NCBI GenBank assembly: GCA_002270565.1
Contig: NQMI01000045.1
Location: forward strand, 62,001 to 126,000
Direction of reading: 5' to 3'
Length of the DNA: 64,000 bases
From: Stenocarpella maydis
Taxonomy: Eukaryota > Ascomycota > Sordariomycetes > Diaporthales > Diaporthaceae
Positions within the stretch are counted from its first letter, which is position 1. Each line of letters starts with the position of its first letter. Made by a program: the position numbers and the translations under genes. Below are positions 53,093 through 63,038 of this stretch, piece after piece. The notes under the pieces were generated by a model that saw only the letters and a list, made by a program, of their open reading frames with translations, ran no database searches and was not told where the DNA came from.

Positions 53093-53467
53093 GATTGGGA
53101 GCGAGTCGAGGTTGGCGGGTTGTGTCTGGGTATCAAATCTGCGTACTCGCCCAAGCTGAGCATTTGGGATGGAGGACTTGAGGGTGATGGTCACAGCAGT
53201 TCCAGCTGGCAGCATCCCACCCCGGACAGGGAGTCGACATGCGGGTTAGTTAGCGCCCCTGTCGCTGCTCCAATCGGTTGTCAACGGCTCCACCAGCGCG
53301 CATCGCCAGAATTATTGCATGTTCCCGGAGCACTGCTCGTAGGATGGAAAAGTTTCCCAAGACGTCACCACAAGGTCTTGGGTGCATGCAATACATCATG
53401 TATTGGGCAGCTGCTATGTCCCCTTAATTCTCAGTAAACATCCCCTTGTACCAACCATTCCTCACCA
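53093..53467. other. Divergent promoter region, LAA1 / DPC29
   Basis: A compact 375-base bidirectional promoter. A CCAATCG motif lies at 53270. If LAA1 starts at its upstream Met (53215), the shared promoter shrinks to about 250 bases. Confidence 0.55.
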
Positions 53468-54430
53468 ATGGCTCTCCGACTACAGACTTTCCAGCTGCTT
53501 GCGCAAGCCACCCAGCTTGCGCGCCCTGGAACGATATGCCCAAGGTGCCGTCGCGCATTCTCAAAGACAGCTGTTATGCAATCCGGGCACAATAAATGGT
53601 CCAAGATCAAGCATACGAAAGGCAGGGAGGACCAAAAGAAGACCTCCGCACGCACGTTATTCGTGCAGGCTATAACGTTGTACTCCAAATGTCTGCATCC
53701 CTCCCCAGCCTATTGCCTTTGCCATGACTGGTTTCCATGCTCACATTTTTACAATACAGTGTACGGTCCCGATCCGAACCTAAACGCCTCCCTCGCCAAT
53801 GCAATAGCTATAGCCAAGAAGGCCAGCACACCAAAGAATGTCATCGACCAGGCTATCGCACGAGGCCAGGGCCGCTCACTTTCGGGCGCAACGCTCGAGT
53901 CGATGAAGTTCGAGGTCATGATCGGCCCCAACGCCTTCATCCTAGACGTGGAGACGGACAACAAGCTCCGCGCGCTGCAGGACATCGGCGGCGTGATACG
54001 CAAGCACAAAGGCCGGACCGGCGCGACCGAGTTCTTCTTCAGCAGGCTGGGGCGGGTCGTCTTCGAGAAGCATGACAAGATCGGGCTGGACGAGGTCATG
54101 GACGAGGCCATCGAGCTCGGCGCGGAAGACCTGGAGACAGATGACGAGGGCAATATGATTGTATGGTCGCAGCCGAGCTCGACGATGCAGATCGCGCAGG
54201 GTGTCGCCAAGACGTTCGAGCTCAAGGTCCTGAGCTCCGAGATCATCTGGTCGCCCAACGAGGACACGCGGCCGACGGTCGACTCGGCCGAAGACGTCAA
54301 GAACTTGTCGGACTTTGTGGGGGCCTTGTCTGAGCTGCCGGAGGTCCAGGCTATATACTCCAATGCTGCGAAGGGCCCAAGTGTGTCGGAGGACGAGTGG
54401 GCGGCGTTCGAGGACAACCTGGATTCATAG
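53468..54430 (+). CDS. DPC29: YebC/TACO1-family mitochondrial translational activator
   Basis: Mitochondrial protein of the YebC family; human TACO1 and yeast Dpc29 support mitochondrial mRNA translation, and bacterial relatives act on ribosomes at proline-rich stretches. Exons 53468-53690 and 53760-54430 give about 297 residues. The leader contains MALRLQTFQLLAQATQLARP. The family signature SGHNKWSKIKHTKGREDQKK follows, then YGPDPNLNASLANAIAIAKK, STPKNVIDQAIARG, and a C-terminal domain with GGVIRKHKGRTGATEFFFS. The 69-base intron has a weak donor (GTCTGC) but a good acceptor (AATACAG), and splicing restores YSKLYGPDPN. It is stop-free and in frame, so an unspliced form stays open. Confidence 0.9.
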   Translation: MALRLQTFQLLAQATQLARPGTICPRCRRAFSKTAVMQSGHNKWSKIKHTKGREDQKKTSARTLFVQAITLYSKCLHPSPAYCLCHDWFPCSHFYNTVYGPDPNLNASLANAIAIAKKASTPKNVIDQAIARGQGRSLSGATLESMKFEVMIGPNAFILDVETDNKLRALQDIGGVIRKHKGRTGATEFFFSRLGRVVFEKHDKIGLDEVMDEAIELGAEDLETDDEGNMIVWSQPSSTMQIAQGVAKTFELKVLSSEIIWSPNEDTRPTVDSAEDVKNLSDFVGALSELPEVQAIYSNAAKGPSVSEDEWAAFEDNLDS

Positions 54431-54651
54431 TCGACCCCGTCATAACAATTGTATATAAAGAAGCATCCTCACCCAGCCAGATATTGTCGATTGGTGCAGA
54501 TGATGTCGTTTCCCTTTCGAGGCAGTGCCTGTGCCTTTTCCCAGTCCATGCGCCGTAAAATTTTACCGAGTGGTGTTTTCTGTTCCTGTCCCTCCAGTCC
54601 GTATTGCGGCCCACGGTCTTCGGCATATCGATTCGCAAACCTGGGACCACT

Positions 54652-55053
54652 CTACCACCACCAGCTTTTCTTCTCCTGCTGGGGCTGCACCTGTGGCCCC
54701 TGATGGTGGATCTGCTCCGGCGCCTGGAGGGCGTTCGCAGCCTGCTCCCTCGCCTCCTCCGCTAGTCGCTTGTCCCGGAGGTAGAGCCTCCTCGCCCTTA
54801 ACCTATCAAGCTCGGCCTTGATCTCGTCGCGTTCCGTCGGCACCTTATTCGCTTCTTCAGGCTTGGGCCAGAAGTCGGGAACGGCGAAGCGCTCATCGAG
54901 GTTGACGCCAAAGTATCCCATAAAGGCGATGGGAAAGAAAAGGTACATGCCAAACTTCGAGAATAAACAGTTAGCGGATTGGTCAATCCAAAAATATTGC
55001 GCAGGTACAGTGTGGGAAGTTACCTTGAAAAGTTCGAGTCTGAAGCCGGCCAT
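54652..55053 (-). CDS. PET100: Pet100, cytochrome c oxidase assembly factor
   Basis: Small inner-membrane chaperone for assembly of respiratory complex IV. Exons 55053-55024 and 54954-54652 join in phase to 110 residues. The family pattern starts with MAGFRLELFK (exon 1), continues FGMYLFFPIAFMGYFGVNLD (a membrane segment) and FAVPDFWPKPEEANKVPTER, then a charged helix (ELDRLRARRLYLRDKRLAEE) and a Gln/Trp tail. The first exon is only ten codons and ends at the conserved Lys before FGMY. Size and layout match Pet100. The short intron (69 bases) has a GTAACT donor and a CTAAC branch-like site. On the minus strand it follows SMP3. Confidence 0.86.
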   Translation of the reverse strand: MAGFRLELFKVTSHTVPAQYFWIDQSANCLFSKFGMYLFFPIAFMGYFGVNLDERFAVPDFWPKPEEANKVPTERDEIKAELDRLRARRLYLRDKRLAEEAREQAANALQAPEQIHHQGPQVQPQQEKKSWWW

Positions 55054-55394
55054 CTTGAGGTTTGTTTGACCCGCTTTGGCAGTTGGGACGTGCAATTAGG
55101 CCAACAGCTTGAATATCGTAGATGACATACACAGACACACATGGGGGGGGGGGGGAGCTTTTTGTGACCAATTACGAGCACAATTACATAAGCGGATCTT
55201 GTGCGGTTTTGGGCTTGAGAAAGGCCTAGGCTCGCCAGTCTTCGTAGATGATATGAATGAATATTTTCTTGACAAATCCAAGGTTGTTCTGAACGCTGCC
55301 ATGAGGTTCAATAGGTAGTTCGTCCATTCGTGAAAAGAGAAAGGGGGTATCTCAGCGTATCTAATCCAGTCCTTTTCCAACCATTTTCCTGTAC
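55054..55394. other. Intergenic region, SMP3 3' end / PET100 5' end
   Basis: A 341-base spacer. It contains a G13 run at 55143-55155 on the plus strand (C13 on the coding strand), about 90 bases before the PET100 start. Nothing else is recognised. Confidence 0.6.
55143..55155. repeat. G13 homopolymer upstream of PET100
   Basis: Thirteen consecutive G on the plus strand. Reads as C13 upstream of the PET100 coding sequence, so it may lie in its promoter or leader. Confidence 0.85.
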
Positions 55395-57180
55395 TCATCG
55401 CTTGCATGATTTTGTTACTCTCCACACGGCTAAACCTCGTCTCCCAATGACCCTCTTGAGCGTGCTCCAAATGCCGTCTTCTGCGAAATCTAGATCGTCT
55501 AGATTCAAATGATGGCTGTCTCTCCATACCTCCCGGAACCTCAGACCCTCCAGCCCCTTATTGTCCAGGTATGGGTCCAACCATGTAGCTGATGTAGGGG
55601 CGATGAGATAAGTTCCGTTGGGCTCCTTTTTATATTCTTGATTTCTTCGGTCCGCCGGCACGTCACAAGTGGCGATAGTCGTGAGCTCCGCGTAAAGATC
55701 CTCGCCTGGCATTCCCATGACATCGCGGGTCTCCAGTGTCTCGGCCTTGCCGTTCAGCAACCAGATGGGCGGCATGTATGTCTTCCACCATATTGCTCTT
55801 GTCGCATCGGATTGTTTGCTCATGAATACCTGTGCTGGAACAATTCCACCTTGATGGTATATGCCCATCAGTGTGCCAAAAATAAGATTGAATACGATCC
55901 ACGTCGTGGTCCAGATCCGCAGGACCCTTTGCTGGTGCGGAAGTCTCACTGATGAGAGAATTAGTGGGATAGTGGGAAGAAGGAATCGAGCCTCCTGGTG
56001 CTGGAATATTGAAAGCACCGATATGCCTGAAATCGCAGAATAGAGGCGCAACGACAGGCGCGGTCGCGCAAAAAGCAAGATGGCCGCCGGGCCAATGAGC
56101 TGAGGGATGTTGAAGAGAATGTGTTGATACCATGGGTGGATTCCGTGCTGTGCCAGGTTCGAGGGTGATATGTTGTACGTGAGATTATTATAGGGCGTAA
56201 TTATTGGATGCCATATCAGGTCGGTCCATGAGATCTGCTGGCTGCTGTAGAACGCTGTGTCCAGAGAAATCGCGAGGAACGCGGTAAAGAGTGCCGAAGA
56301 TGCAGTCGCTACGAGCGCAAGGGGCCTCCTCCAGTAATAAGGGATCAACCGAAAACCGGGTATGAGGAGAAACGCCGGGAAAGTTATTCTGTTGAAAAAG
56401 CCGAAGACGACCATTGACCCAAGTAGAGCGGGCGCGAGGAGAGGGGTTTGCAGCTACACAAAGTCATGTCACGTCAGCCCCTGTGCGACAAATCTCCATA
56501 AGCCGCTCACTGTCACGTACCGTGTTCACAGGTATCGCTATGGTCCGCTCTATCAGGACCAGACTCCAAGCAACGGCCAAGGTCTCGATCGCATTAGAAA
56601 ATGTATGTGTCTGGTAGGTCCACGTCACATAGGAAGAAGCGACGAGCAAAACGGCGACGCGGCGATGGCGGGGCGACTGGACAAGCTCGTGGATAGCCCA
56701 GTCCTCGAGGACGAAGCTCAAGACAAACATGAGGGCGCGGAGAGTCCAGAAGACGGCTATCGGAGGTACCTCGCCGTCATTGCCGTTGCCTATCCAAAGC
56801 CACCGGAGGAGGAGCATCGGCAGCCCGTAAATCGGCCATAGCGGAAAGACACTTCGGATCGGGTGGTCGCTCGTAAACTCCCATGTAAGCCGGACAGGAT
56901 ACTTGAAAATCTCGCCTGTGTGGGTGGCCTGATTAGCACATGGCGGTCTTTGGTGCTCGTCGGCATCTGGACCAAGGGGTGCGGGCTGGGTCGCGTCGGG
57001 ACGGTGTTGCGACGCGAACCCGGGAGGGCCTAGGCGGAAGTGGAAGCATGGGTGAGGAAATGCGATCTTACCTGCAATAACCTCTGGGCCCTGGAAGTTC
57101 TCGTCCGGGTGCAAATAGCTCGGCGACAGGGCAAACCACAGCCGGACGAGCAGGAGAAACAAGTATGTGCGGCGCCACAT
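55395..57180 (-). CDS. SMP3: GPI mannosyltransferase 4 (Smp3, GT22)
   Basis: ER enzyme that adds the fourth mannose to the GPI-anchor precursor. Exons 57180-57072, 56915-56521 and 56453-55395 join in phase to 520 residues, close to yeast Smp3. The N-terminal membrane segment ([20 protein letters not shown]) is followed by the GT22 luminal motif [14 protein letters not shown] with the catalytic acidic pair. After the first intron comes the conserved [20 protein letters not shown]. Many hydrophobic spans follow, then [20 protein letters not shown], the conserved HQE/EARFLLP signature of PIG-B/Smp3/Alg9-type enzymes. It is divergent from SKP1. Confidence 0.94.
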
Positions 57181-58732
57181 GTTGACGGCGATTTCTTGCT
57201 AGAGATTCCAGCTCAAGCATCTGCGAGGCCTTATCGCGGCTTTCAAGGTGTTCTCGACCGTGGGCAAGCTGGCTGCATACGGCATCGTTGGGGAGGATAG
57301 GAGGAGGGGAGCGTCGAAGGGTCAGGAGACTTCGTAGAAGGCGTCTTTAGCAGGAGCGAGAGCTGGATCGTCTGAGAGCAGCTGAGAGGTATGTTTATGA
57401 GAAAGTCAGGAACCACGTCAAGAGACAAGGCCACATGTTTTGGGAGATAGGTGTCGAGTTGGCCGGGACTCATCTGGCAGCAGAGCAGGGCAGCAGGGGT
57501 GGTAGCTGGTCAATCCAACGCTAGCGAGCCGTCAGCTGGGGCCAGGGGTCCTGGGGAGATCAGATCATCGATGGCAGCCCACCCCTATCCGAATGGCAGA
57601 TTCCTGTGGCCCAGAAGGCTACCGTATCGGGTTGCCCTGGACGTGGGCCTGGCCATGAGGTAGTTCACATATCAAGGGCATCCACAAGGCTTTCTCCAGC
57701 CTCCTCCGACGAGAAGAATGATAAGTCGTTTGCGGACTGGGCGCCTGTACAGGGCACTGATATGATCAAGTGGTGCACCCAAAGACAGGTCAGCCAAAAA
57801 AAGAAGAAAAAAAAGTGGCCGGTATGAAAGGCTTTCTTGTCTCCCTTCCATGATAGGGTTGCTGCCACTCAAGCAGCAGTCCATACATACACTGCCAAAG
57901 TTTTCACAAGGAATTTTATTATCGCCTAGTGTAGGTACCTGGGTATTGCAGTGTCGTGAGATCCGGGTAAGTTCCTGTGCTATAGATCAGCGAGCAGGTC
58001 GCCGGCCCCATTGTTGCCAATTATAGCATGCCCACACTAAGACTCTGTCACAACACCCTCGTCCCAAAGGCCTCTTTGGAGGTCACCGCACCTTCTATCA
58101 ACTTCCTCCTCAGGCCTCGACCTCTGCCAACTTGCTCTTGTAGTGAGAGTTTGTTGTCGGCTAACAAGGGAGTTATGCAGGCAGCTACGTAGGTACTTGC
58201 TCAGGACTTTATTAGTCTGATTGTTTGACTGCCACGCTTCTTTTTCCCATTCAGCCTTTTTTTTCTTTTCACCTGGCTCAACTTTCTGCTTCAATCCTTA
58301 GCCCAATTCAGCAGCTGTTTGCACAATACTTAAATCCATTCCTCTTCGTTCCTGACCAACTTTCTCCATCCATCAATCATCAACAACCCCGTTCTCTAAA
58401 TCACACACATACACCACTACCAGGACACGCCAGTGATCGATCATCGCTCTCCACACATCCAGACAGACATCAAGTCTTCAAGTAAGTCAGTCATCCACTG
58501 TTTTCGACAGGATCTCCTTTGTCTTCTTTTTGCCCCTTCTTCCCTTCCTCTCCTTGCACCATAACCCGAGCAGTCTCGGGAATTCCTGCCTTATGTAGTC
58601 TCTCCTGACCTTGTCAGACAGACGCAGGGCTTGCCTGGAGGGCCGCATTTTCACATTCCGAGACAGCTGCCTTCCTGCCTTCCTGCCTGCCTGCCCAGCC
58701 ACCCATCCGGCTTGTACGCTAGGCAGCGCCAG

Positions 58733-58739
58733 TGATTGG
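58733..58739 (-). promoter_or_regulatory. CCAAT-box candidate upstream of SKP1
   Basis: TGATTGG on the plus strand, followed by CT, reads AGCCAATCA on the other strand, an exact CBC-type site. It lies about 380 bases before the SKP1 ATG; if the leader has introns it may be inside one. Confidence 0.35.
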
Positions 58740-58844
58740 CTCTCCACTTTAAGTGACCTACGTCTACTCCTCACAACTTCGACCCCACTCCGCCTGGCTG
58801 GACTTGAACCACCACCGACGCCGCTTCCTCTCTTCTGACTTTCC

Positions 58845-58874
58845 CATCATCATCATCATCATCATCACCATCAC
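58845..58874 (+). repeat. CAT trinucleotide microsatellite in SKP1 leader
   Basis: Seven CAT units, then CACCATCAC. Non-coding, in the presumed SKP1 leader or leader intron. Confidence 0.8.
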
Positions 58875-59119
58875 GCCACCAACCACCAATCTCTTCCTTC
58901 CACAACAGAACCCTGCCGCTCAAGGTAAAAAGACACCCAGGCAATCTATCTTCTCCAGTTCATCATTACCTCAAACCCATGTCTCTTCTTCCCGACCGCT
59001 CACCACTGGACTTTCATCACATCAAACCGCAAATGTGATTACAGCAGTCTGACCACAAAGCTTCTTAGTCAATAACACACGCCACCAAACTTACCTGCAG
59101 CAAACATCAGTCATCCAAG

Positions 59120-59635
59120 ATGTCTGCAGAAACTCCCCGCGACAAGCATGAGCTTCAGCTAAAGTGCAACGACGGTGGCATCGTCCGTGTGGAGCTGCCC
59201 GTCGCTGAACGATCCATCCTCCTTAAGAACCTGATTGAGGATCTGGGTCTTGAGGCCGCCACTACCCAGCCAGTGCCTCTGCCCAACGTCACCCAGCCGG
59301 TACTCGAGAAGATTGTGGAGTGGTGCAAACATCACCGCAATGACCCCCTGCCCACTCAGGACGACGACTCCGAGTCCCGCAAGAAGACCACCGAGATTGA
59401 CGAGTGGGACCAGAAGTACATGCAGGTCGACCAGGAGATGCTCTTTGAGATTATCCTTGCCGCCAACTATATGGACATCAAGGCGCTGCTTGATGTCGGC
59501 TGCAAGACCGTTGCGAACATGATCAAGGGCAAGTCTCCCGAGGAGATTCGCAAGACTTTCAACATCACCAACGACTTCACCCCCGAGGAGGAGGAGCAGA
59601 TCCGCCGTGAGAACGAGTGGGCCGAGGACCGCTAA
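59120..59635 (+). CDS. SKP1: Skp1/SconC, SCF ubiquitin ligase adaptor
   Basis: Adaptor that links cullin-1 to F-box proteins in SCF ubiquitin ligases; in Aspergillus and Neurospora the ortholog (sconC/scon-3) also controls sulfur metabolism. A single uninterrupted frame of 171 residues, typical size. The BTB/POZ-like fold opens with [20 protein letters not shown] and [14 protein letters not shown]. The Skp1 dimerisation and F-box-binding C-terminus is unmistakable: [40 protein letters not shown] and [20 protein letters not shown], ending near NEWAEDR. The coding region lacks introns, but the leader shows intron-like signals. An AATAAA lies at 59995-60000. Confidence 0.97.
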   Translation: MSAETPRDKHELQLKCNDGGIVRVELPVAERSILLKNLIEDLGLEAATTQPVPLPNVTQPVLEKIVEWCKHHRNDPLPTQDDDSESRKKTTEIDEWDQKYMQVDQEMLFEIILAANYMDIKALLDVGCKTVANMIKGKSPEEIRKTFNITNDFTPEEEEQIRRENEWAEDR

Positions 59636-62247
59636 AACCCGGCTTGCTGCTTGTTGCCAGTATCCTGTTACCAGCAGAGCATGTGCCACTTCGCACCTGC
59701 TTCTCAGTCCAGGGCCGGCTCTTACCCATCTCGGCATGTCGTTCGGCGTTTGAGGTTGACTAAATGGTTGCTTTTTTGGAAGGATTTTGGCTCTGCGGAA
59801 CAGGAGTCGTCACTTCAAGGGGGAATCCGGTCGTCTTGTTTAGATTTAGCGAGCTGGGGGAGCCGCCCTTGAGCACGTATGCTCCTAGTCGGCAATAGGC
59901 CGACTCTTCTGGATCTTGGCCAACACATGCACACGAGCCCACTCAGCAAGGCACACTTCCTCTTCGGCTACTTGAATGGGCTGCAGTTGCAGAGAATAAA
60001 AACGGAATCCCCTAAATAGCTCACTGTGCTTGTGATGTTTTAACTGTGTCTCATGCGACTTCTTCGTCTTACTGTGAGCAGTGCTCGAGATGAATGTGAT
60101 ATTACGAGACGGCCCTGGTATTTATGGTACAGCTCAACATGTAGGATTGGCCTAGCCTTAGGGTTTTTTAGGCACCAAAACCCACCTCTGGGCGAAGCCT
60201 AGTCCAAGATCATGTGCGATGCGTCAGCTAAGTTATTGAACACTATGCCCAACTCAAGACTGCCTTTTACACAGAAACATCCACAGAGCTCATAGCCAGT
60301 AGGCCGGTTGTACGAGCCATAGGTGCTAGCACCAGTAGAGGTGGACAAAGCCGCCCGGGTGATACAGCTGCAGGTAGTTAGAGTTGGTAGTGAGGTGCAG
60401 AGTTGGAACAGGTGGATGAGATCATTAGCAATGAGTCAGTCTAACCTGGGTATCGTATCCTCTCGGATGCTGGTAGTTCTGTTGCTGATCTGTATACTTC
60501 CTACTCGAGAGCGGACTTGGGCATGTGGCGGGCTTCGGTGTCCATCCTGGAAGCCAAAAAGAAACTTTTCACAGTCCAAGGACGGGGATCCTAAGATGAT
60601 CTTCAAGAGAAGATTCCTGTCGGGGGCACAGCAAAATTCATACGTCAAAACAGTTGGCATTTCTTTTTGCATTCCCCGAGACCCTAAATGCAACATGCGG
60701 CCAAAGAAGCCGACGAAAACCCAGCGGAGACACCTTGTTCCGGGACCAAAGTTGAAGAGAACCCTTTTTGTCTGTTCTGTCATTCATAGACCGTGATGAT
60801 GATTCCTCTCTTCCCTGCCCTTACGCCATGGTCACCCCAGCACCTGCTCGTCACCATTTCCCCCATTGCTGGCCGTTAATTTCATCCGTCCATCGTGGGG
60901 TTGTGACAGCTGGGAGGTCGGTATCGTAAAGAGAAGTGATTGAACGGTGGGGAAGGAGAGTAGCAAGAGGCAGTGGCATTGTTGGGGGTGATGCAACTAG
61001 ATTCCGAGACGGGTCTTGCGCCAGTGCCTCCGCTTCGCGTTGTAGCTGTGGGAATAATCGTGTTAGTCAGGAGTTTTCTTGCCTTCAGGCAGTGCCACCT
61101 ATGTATGCACTATCCAAGAGTCCCAATCATCACGGCTGATACCGTGCAGTGCAGTGCACCCGCGCAGCATGGCATCATGGGATGAGGTTGTCGCGGGATA
61201 TTCAATCGTACCGGATGGTGTTGCCCGTTCGGAGGCGAATCCACTGGGGGATAGGACGGTTCTGCTTCTTCGCCTTGGCGAGCTTCTGCTTCGTGCGGAA
61301 AGACTTGTGGCTCTGTGGAAGGTGGTCATGACCCGTCAGCGCCGTGCTCTCTCACAAAGATGGTCAAGTTTTCCCTGTTTTCCCATGATCGCTTTTCTGC
61401 CAGGTCCAGCTCTTGCATCTCGCGTATTCGTGTGTTGATTGAGATCGCGATAGAATCCTCTCCCTATCTATGATTATCATCCCATCGGCGTTACGTACCG
61501 GCATTTTGACTGATTGTCGTCGATGTCGAGTGGGTGGTTGTTCGTCTTCGTTGGTCGATTGGAGGGGGGAGGGTCCAGTTCAGTGGGCGTCGAGTTACGC
61601 CTGGAGGGGATTAATTTTTGAAGTGGTGCAGTCACGTGCAAGGAAAATGTGGAGCAGCCGGCCTGGCGGCTCGGGCAGGCAGGATGACTGATCGATTTGA
61701 CTGGGCCTGGCCGGGCATTGAGGCTGGGCAGGCTAGTCCGGGTCGATGGGGCGGGCAAAAAGAGGCCTGTACTCCGTCCACTTGTATGCGGCAGAGCCGA
61801 TGGACGGTCCAGGACTGGCCCTGGGTTTTTGGAGTTGGAGCCAGCTGGAAGAGGAGCCCGATGCTTGTCGGCGGCAGCCATCCGAGCCACGCAGTACACT
61901 AACAGCCCGCGCCTCTGATGCAACCATTGTGCCAAGCCTGGAAGCGAGTTACCAGCGCATTATCTCGAAACTTTTCTATCGGAAATCAACCCATCTGGTG
62001 ACTTTCCTCCTGTCCATACTCTCTTCACACACACCACCGTACCAGCATACCCGGCGAACCCCCTGCATCAAACACTTGTCCCGGAACCGTTGCCTTTTAC
62101 TTCCGCAAACGGTGAAACGTCAACCTGGCGCAAACGACAACGTGCCCGAACCGTGGCCCCGAACCTCTAGAGAACACACGGCCACACCTGCAGCGCGCAG
62201 CACACTGTTGGTTCCCAAACGGCCTTCTTGGAGGAGCGTAAGCGAAC
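59636..62247. other. Intergenic region, SKP1 3' end / ARL1 promoter
   Basis: The largest gene-free interval, 2.6 kb between two plus-strand genes. Open frames (157 codons at 60323-60796, 185 codons at 61746-62303) have no domain; the second overlaps the first ARL1 exon in another frame. No RNA gene or repeat was recognised. Confidence 0.5.
59995..60000 (+). terminator. Possible poly(A) signal of SKP1
   Basis: AATAAA about 360 bases after the SKP1 stop. Consensus and position only. Confidence 0.35.
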
Positions 62248-63038
62248 ATGGGCCAAGGGATGTCATGGCTGTCCAACCTTCTGTGGGCAAAGAAGGAAAT
62301 TAGGATATTGATCTTGGGTTTGGTACGGGCTGCATGTGCCAGAGAGCCCAAGTCCGTCTTTGCTGATGCTTTCGATCCAGGACAATGCTGGCAAAACGAC
62401 TCTTCTTTACAGGCTCAAAGTGCGAGACCCGCTTGGCTCCTACTTCCCAGCCGGACTGGCACCCTGCTGACACGCAGAACAGATAGGCGAGGTTGTCACA
62501 ACGATCCCAACAATCGGTTTCAATGTTGAATCCGTCACATACAAGAACCTGAATTTTAATGTTTGGGTACGCCTCCTCCTCCCCCTCCCCACCGGAATCG
62601 GCCGTCAGAGCGGGCTGGCTGACGCTTGCGACAGGATCTCGGCGGCCAAACGAGCATCAGGCCCTATTGGAGGTGCTACTACGCGAACACAGCAGCCGTC
62701 ATCTTCGTGGTGGACTCCACCGACATAGAGCGCCTACAAACAGCAGCGGACGAGCTGGCAGCCATGCTTAATGAGGAGGAGCTAAAGGACGCCGCGCTGC
62801 TGGTGTTCGCGAACAAGCAGGACCAGCCAGGGGCAAAAGGGGCGGGCGACATCTCACAGGCGCTGCGGCTCGGAGAGCTTAGGGACAGGAATTGGAGCAT
62901 CATGGCGTGTTCAGCGGTTGACGGCAGTGGTGTGACTGAGGGTATGGATTGGTTGGTGGTAAGTTGGACAACCCCCAGCACCTACCTCAGAGAGGGCATT
63001 TGCGCTGACCAGAACAGCAAACCGTCTCCCAAGAGTAA
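62248..63038 (+). CDS. ARL1: Arl1, ARF-like small GTPase of the trans-Golgi
   Basis: Small GTPase that recruits GRIP-domain golgins to the trans-Golgi. Exons 62248-62322, 62381-62419, 62483-62566, 62635-62958 and 63018-63038 join in phase to 180 residues. Gly2 and the start [20 protein letters not shown] fit N-myristoylation. The P-loop is split by the first intron and restored as [15 protein letters not shown]. Switch I holds [20 protein letters not shown], switch [18 protein letters not shown], the base-specificity motif NKQD is present, and SAK is CSA. These residues match Arl1 rather than Arf1 ([17 protein letters not shown] is typical of Arl1). The last exon encodes only QTVSQE. Confidence 0.95.

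Larger units (their letters stand above)
57181..59119. other. Divergent promoter and leader region, SMP3 / SKP1
   Basis: A 1.9 kb region with no supported gene. From about 58240 it becomes pyrimidine-rich, as in highly expressed fungal genes. It contains donor-like sites (GTAAGT at 58482, GTAAAA after CAAG at 58925) and AG sites just before the SKP1 ATG (CAAACATCAG), so one or two leader introns are likely. A CCAAT box and a CAT microsatellite are listed separately. Confidence 0.5.

Noticed and set aside
60323..60796. 157-codon open frame between SKP1 and ARL1
   Set aside because: No recognisable product; codon use unlike the neighbouring genes.
61746..62303. 185-codon frame overlapping the ARL1 start
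   Set aside because: ARL1 exon 1 in a different frame is certain from GTPase motifs.
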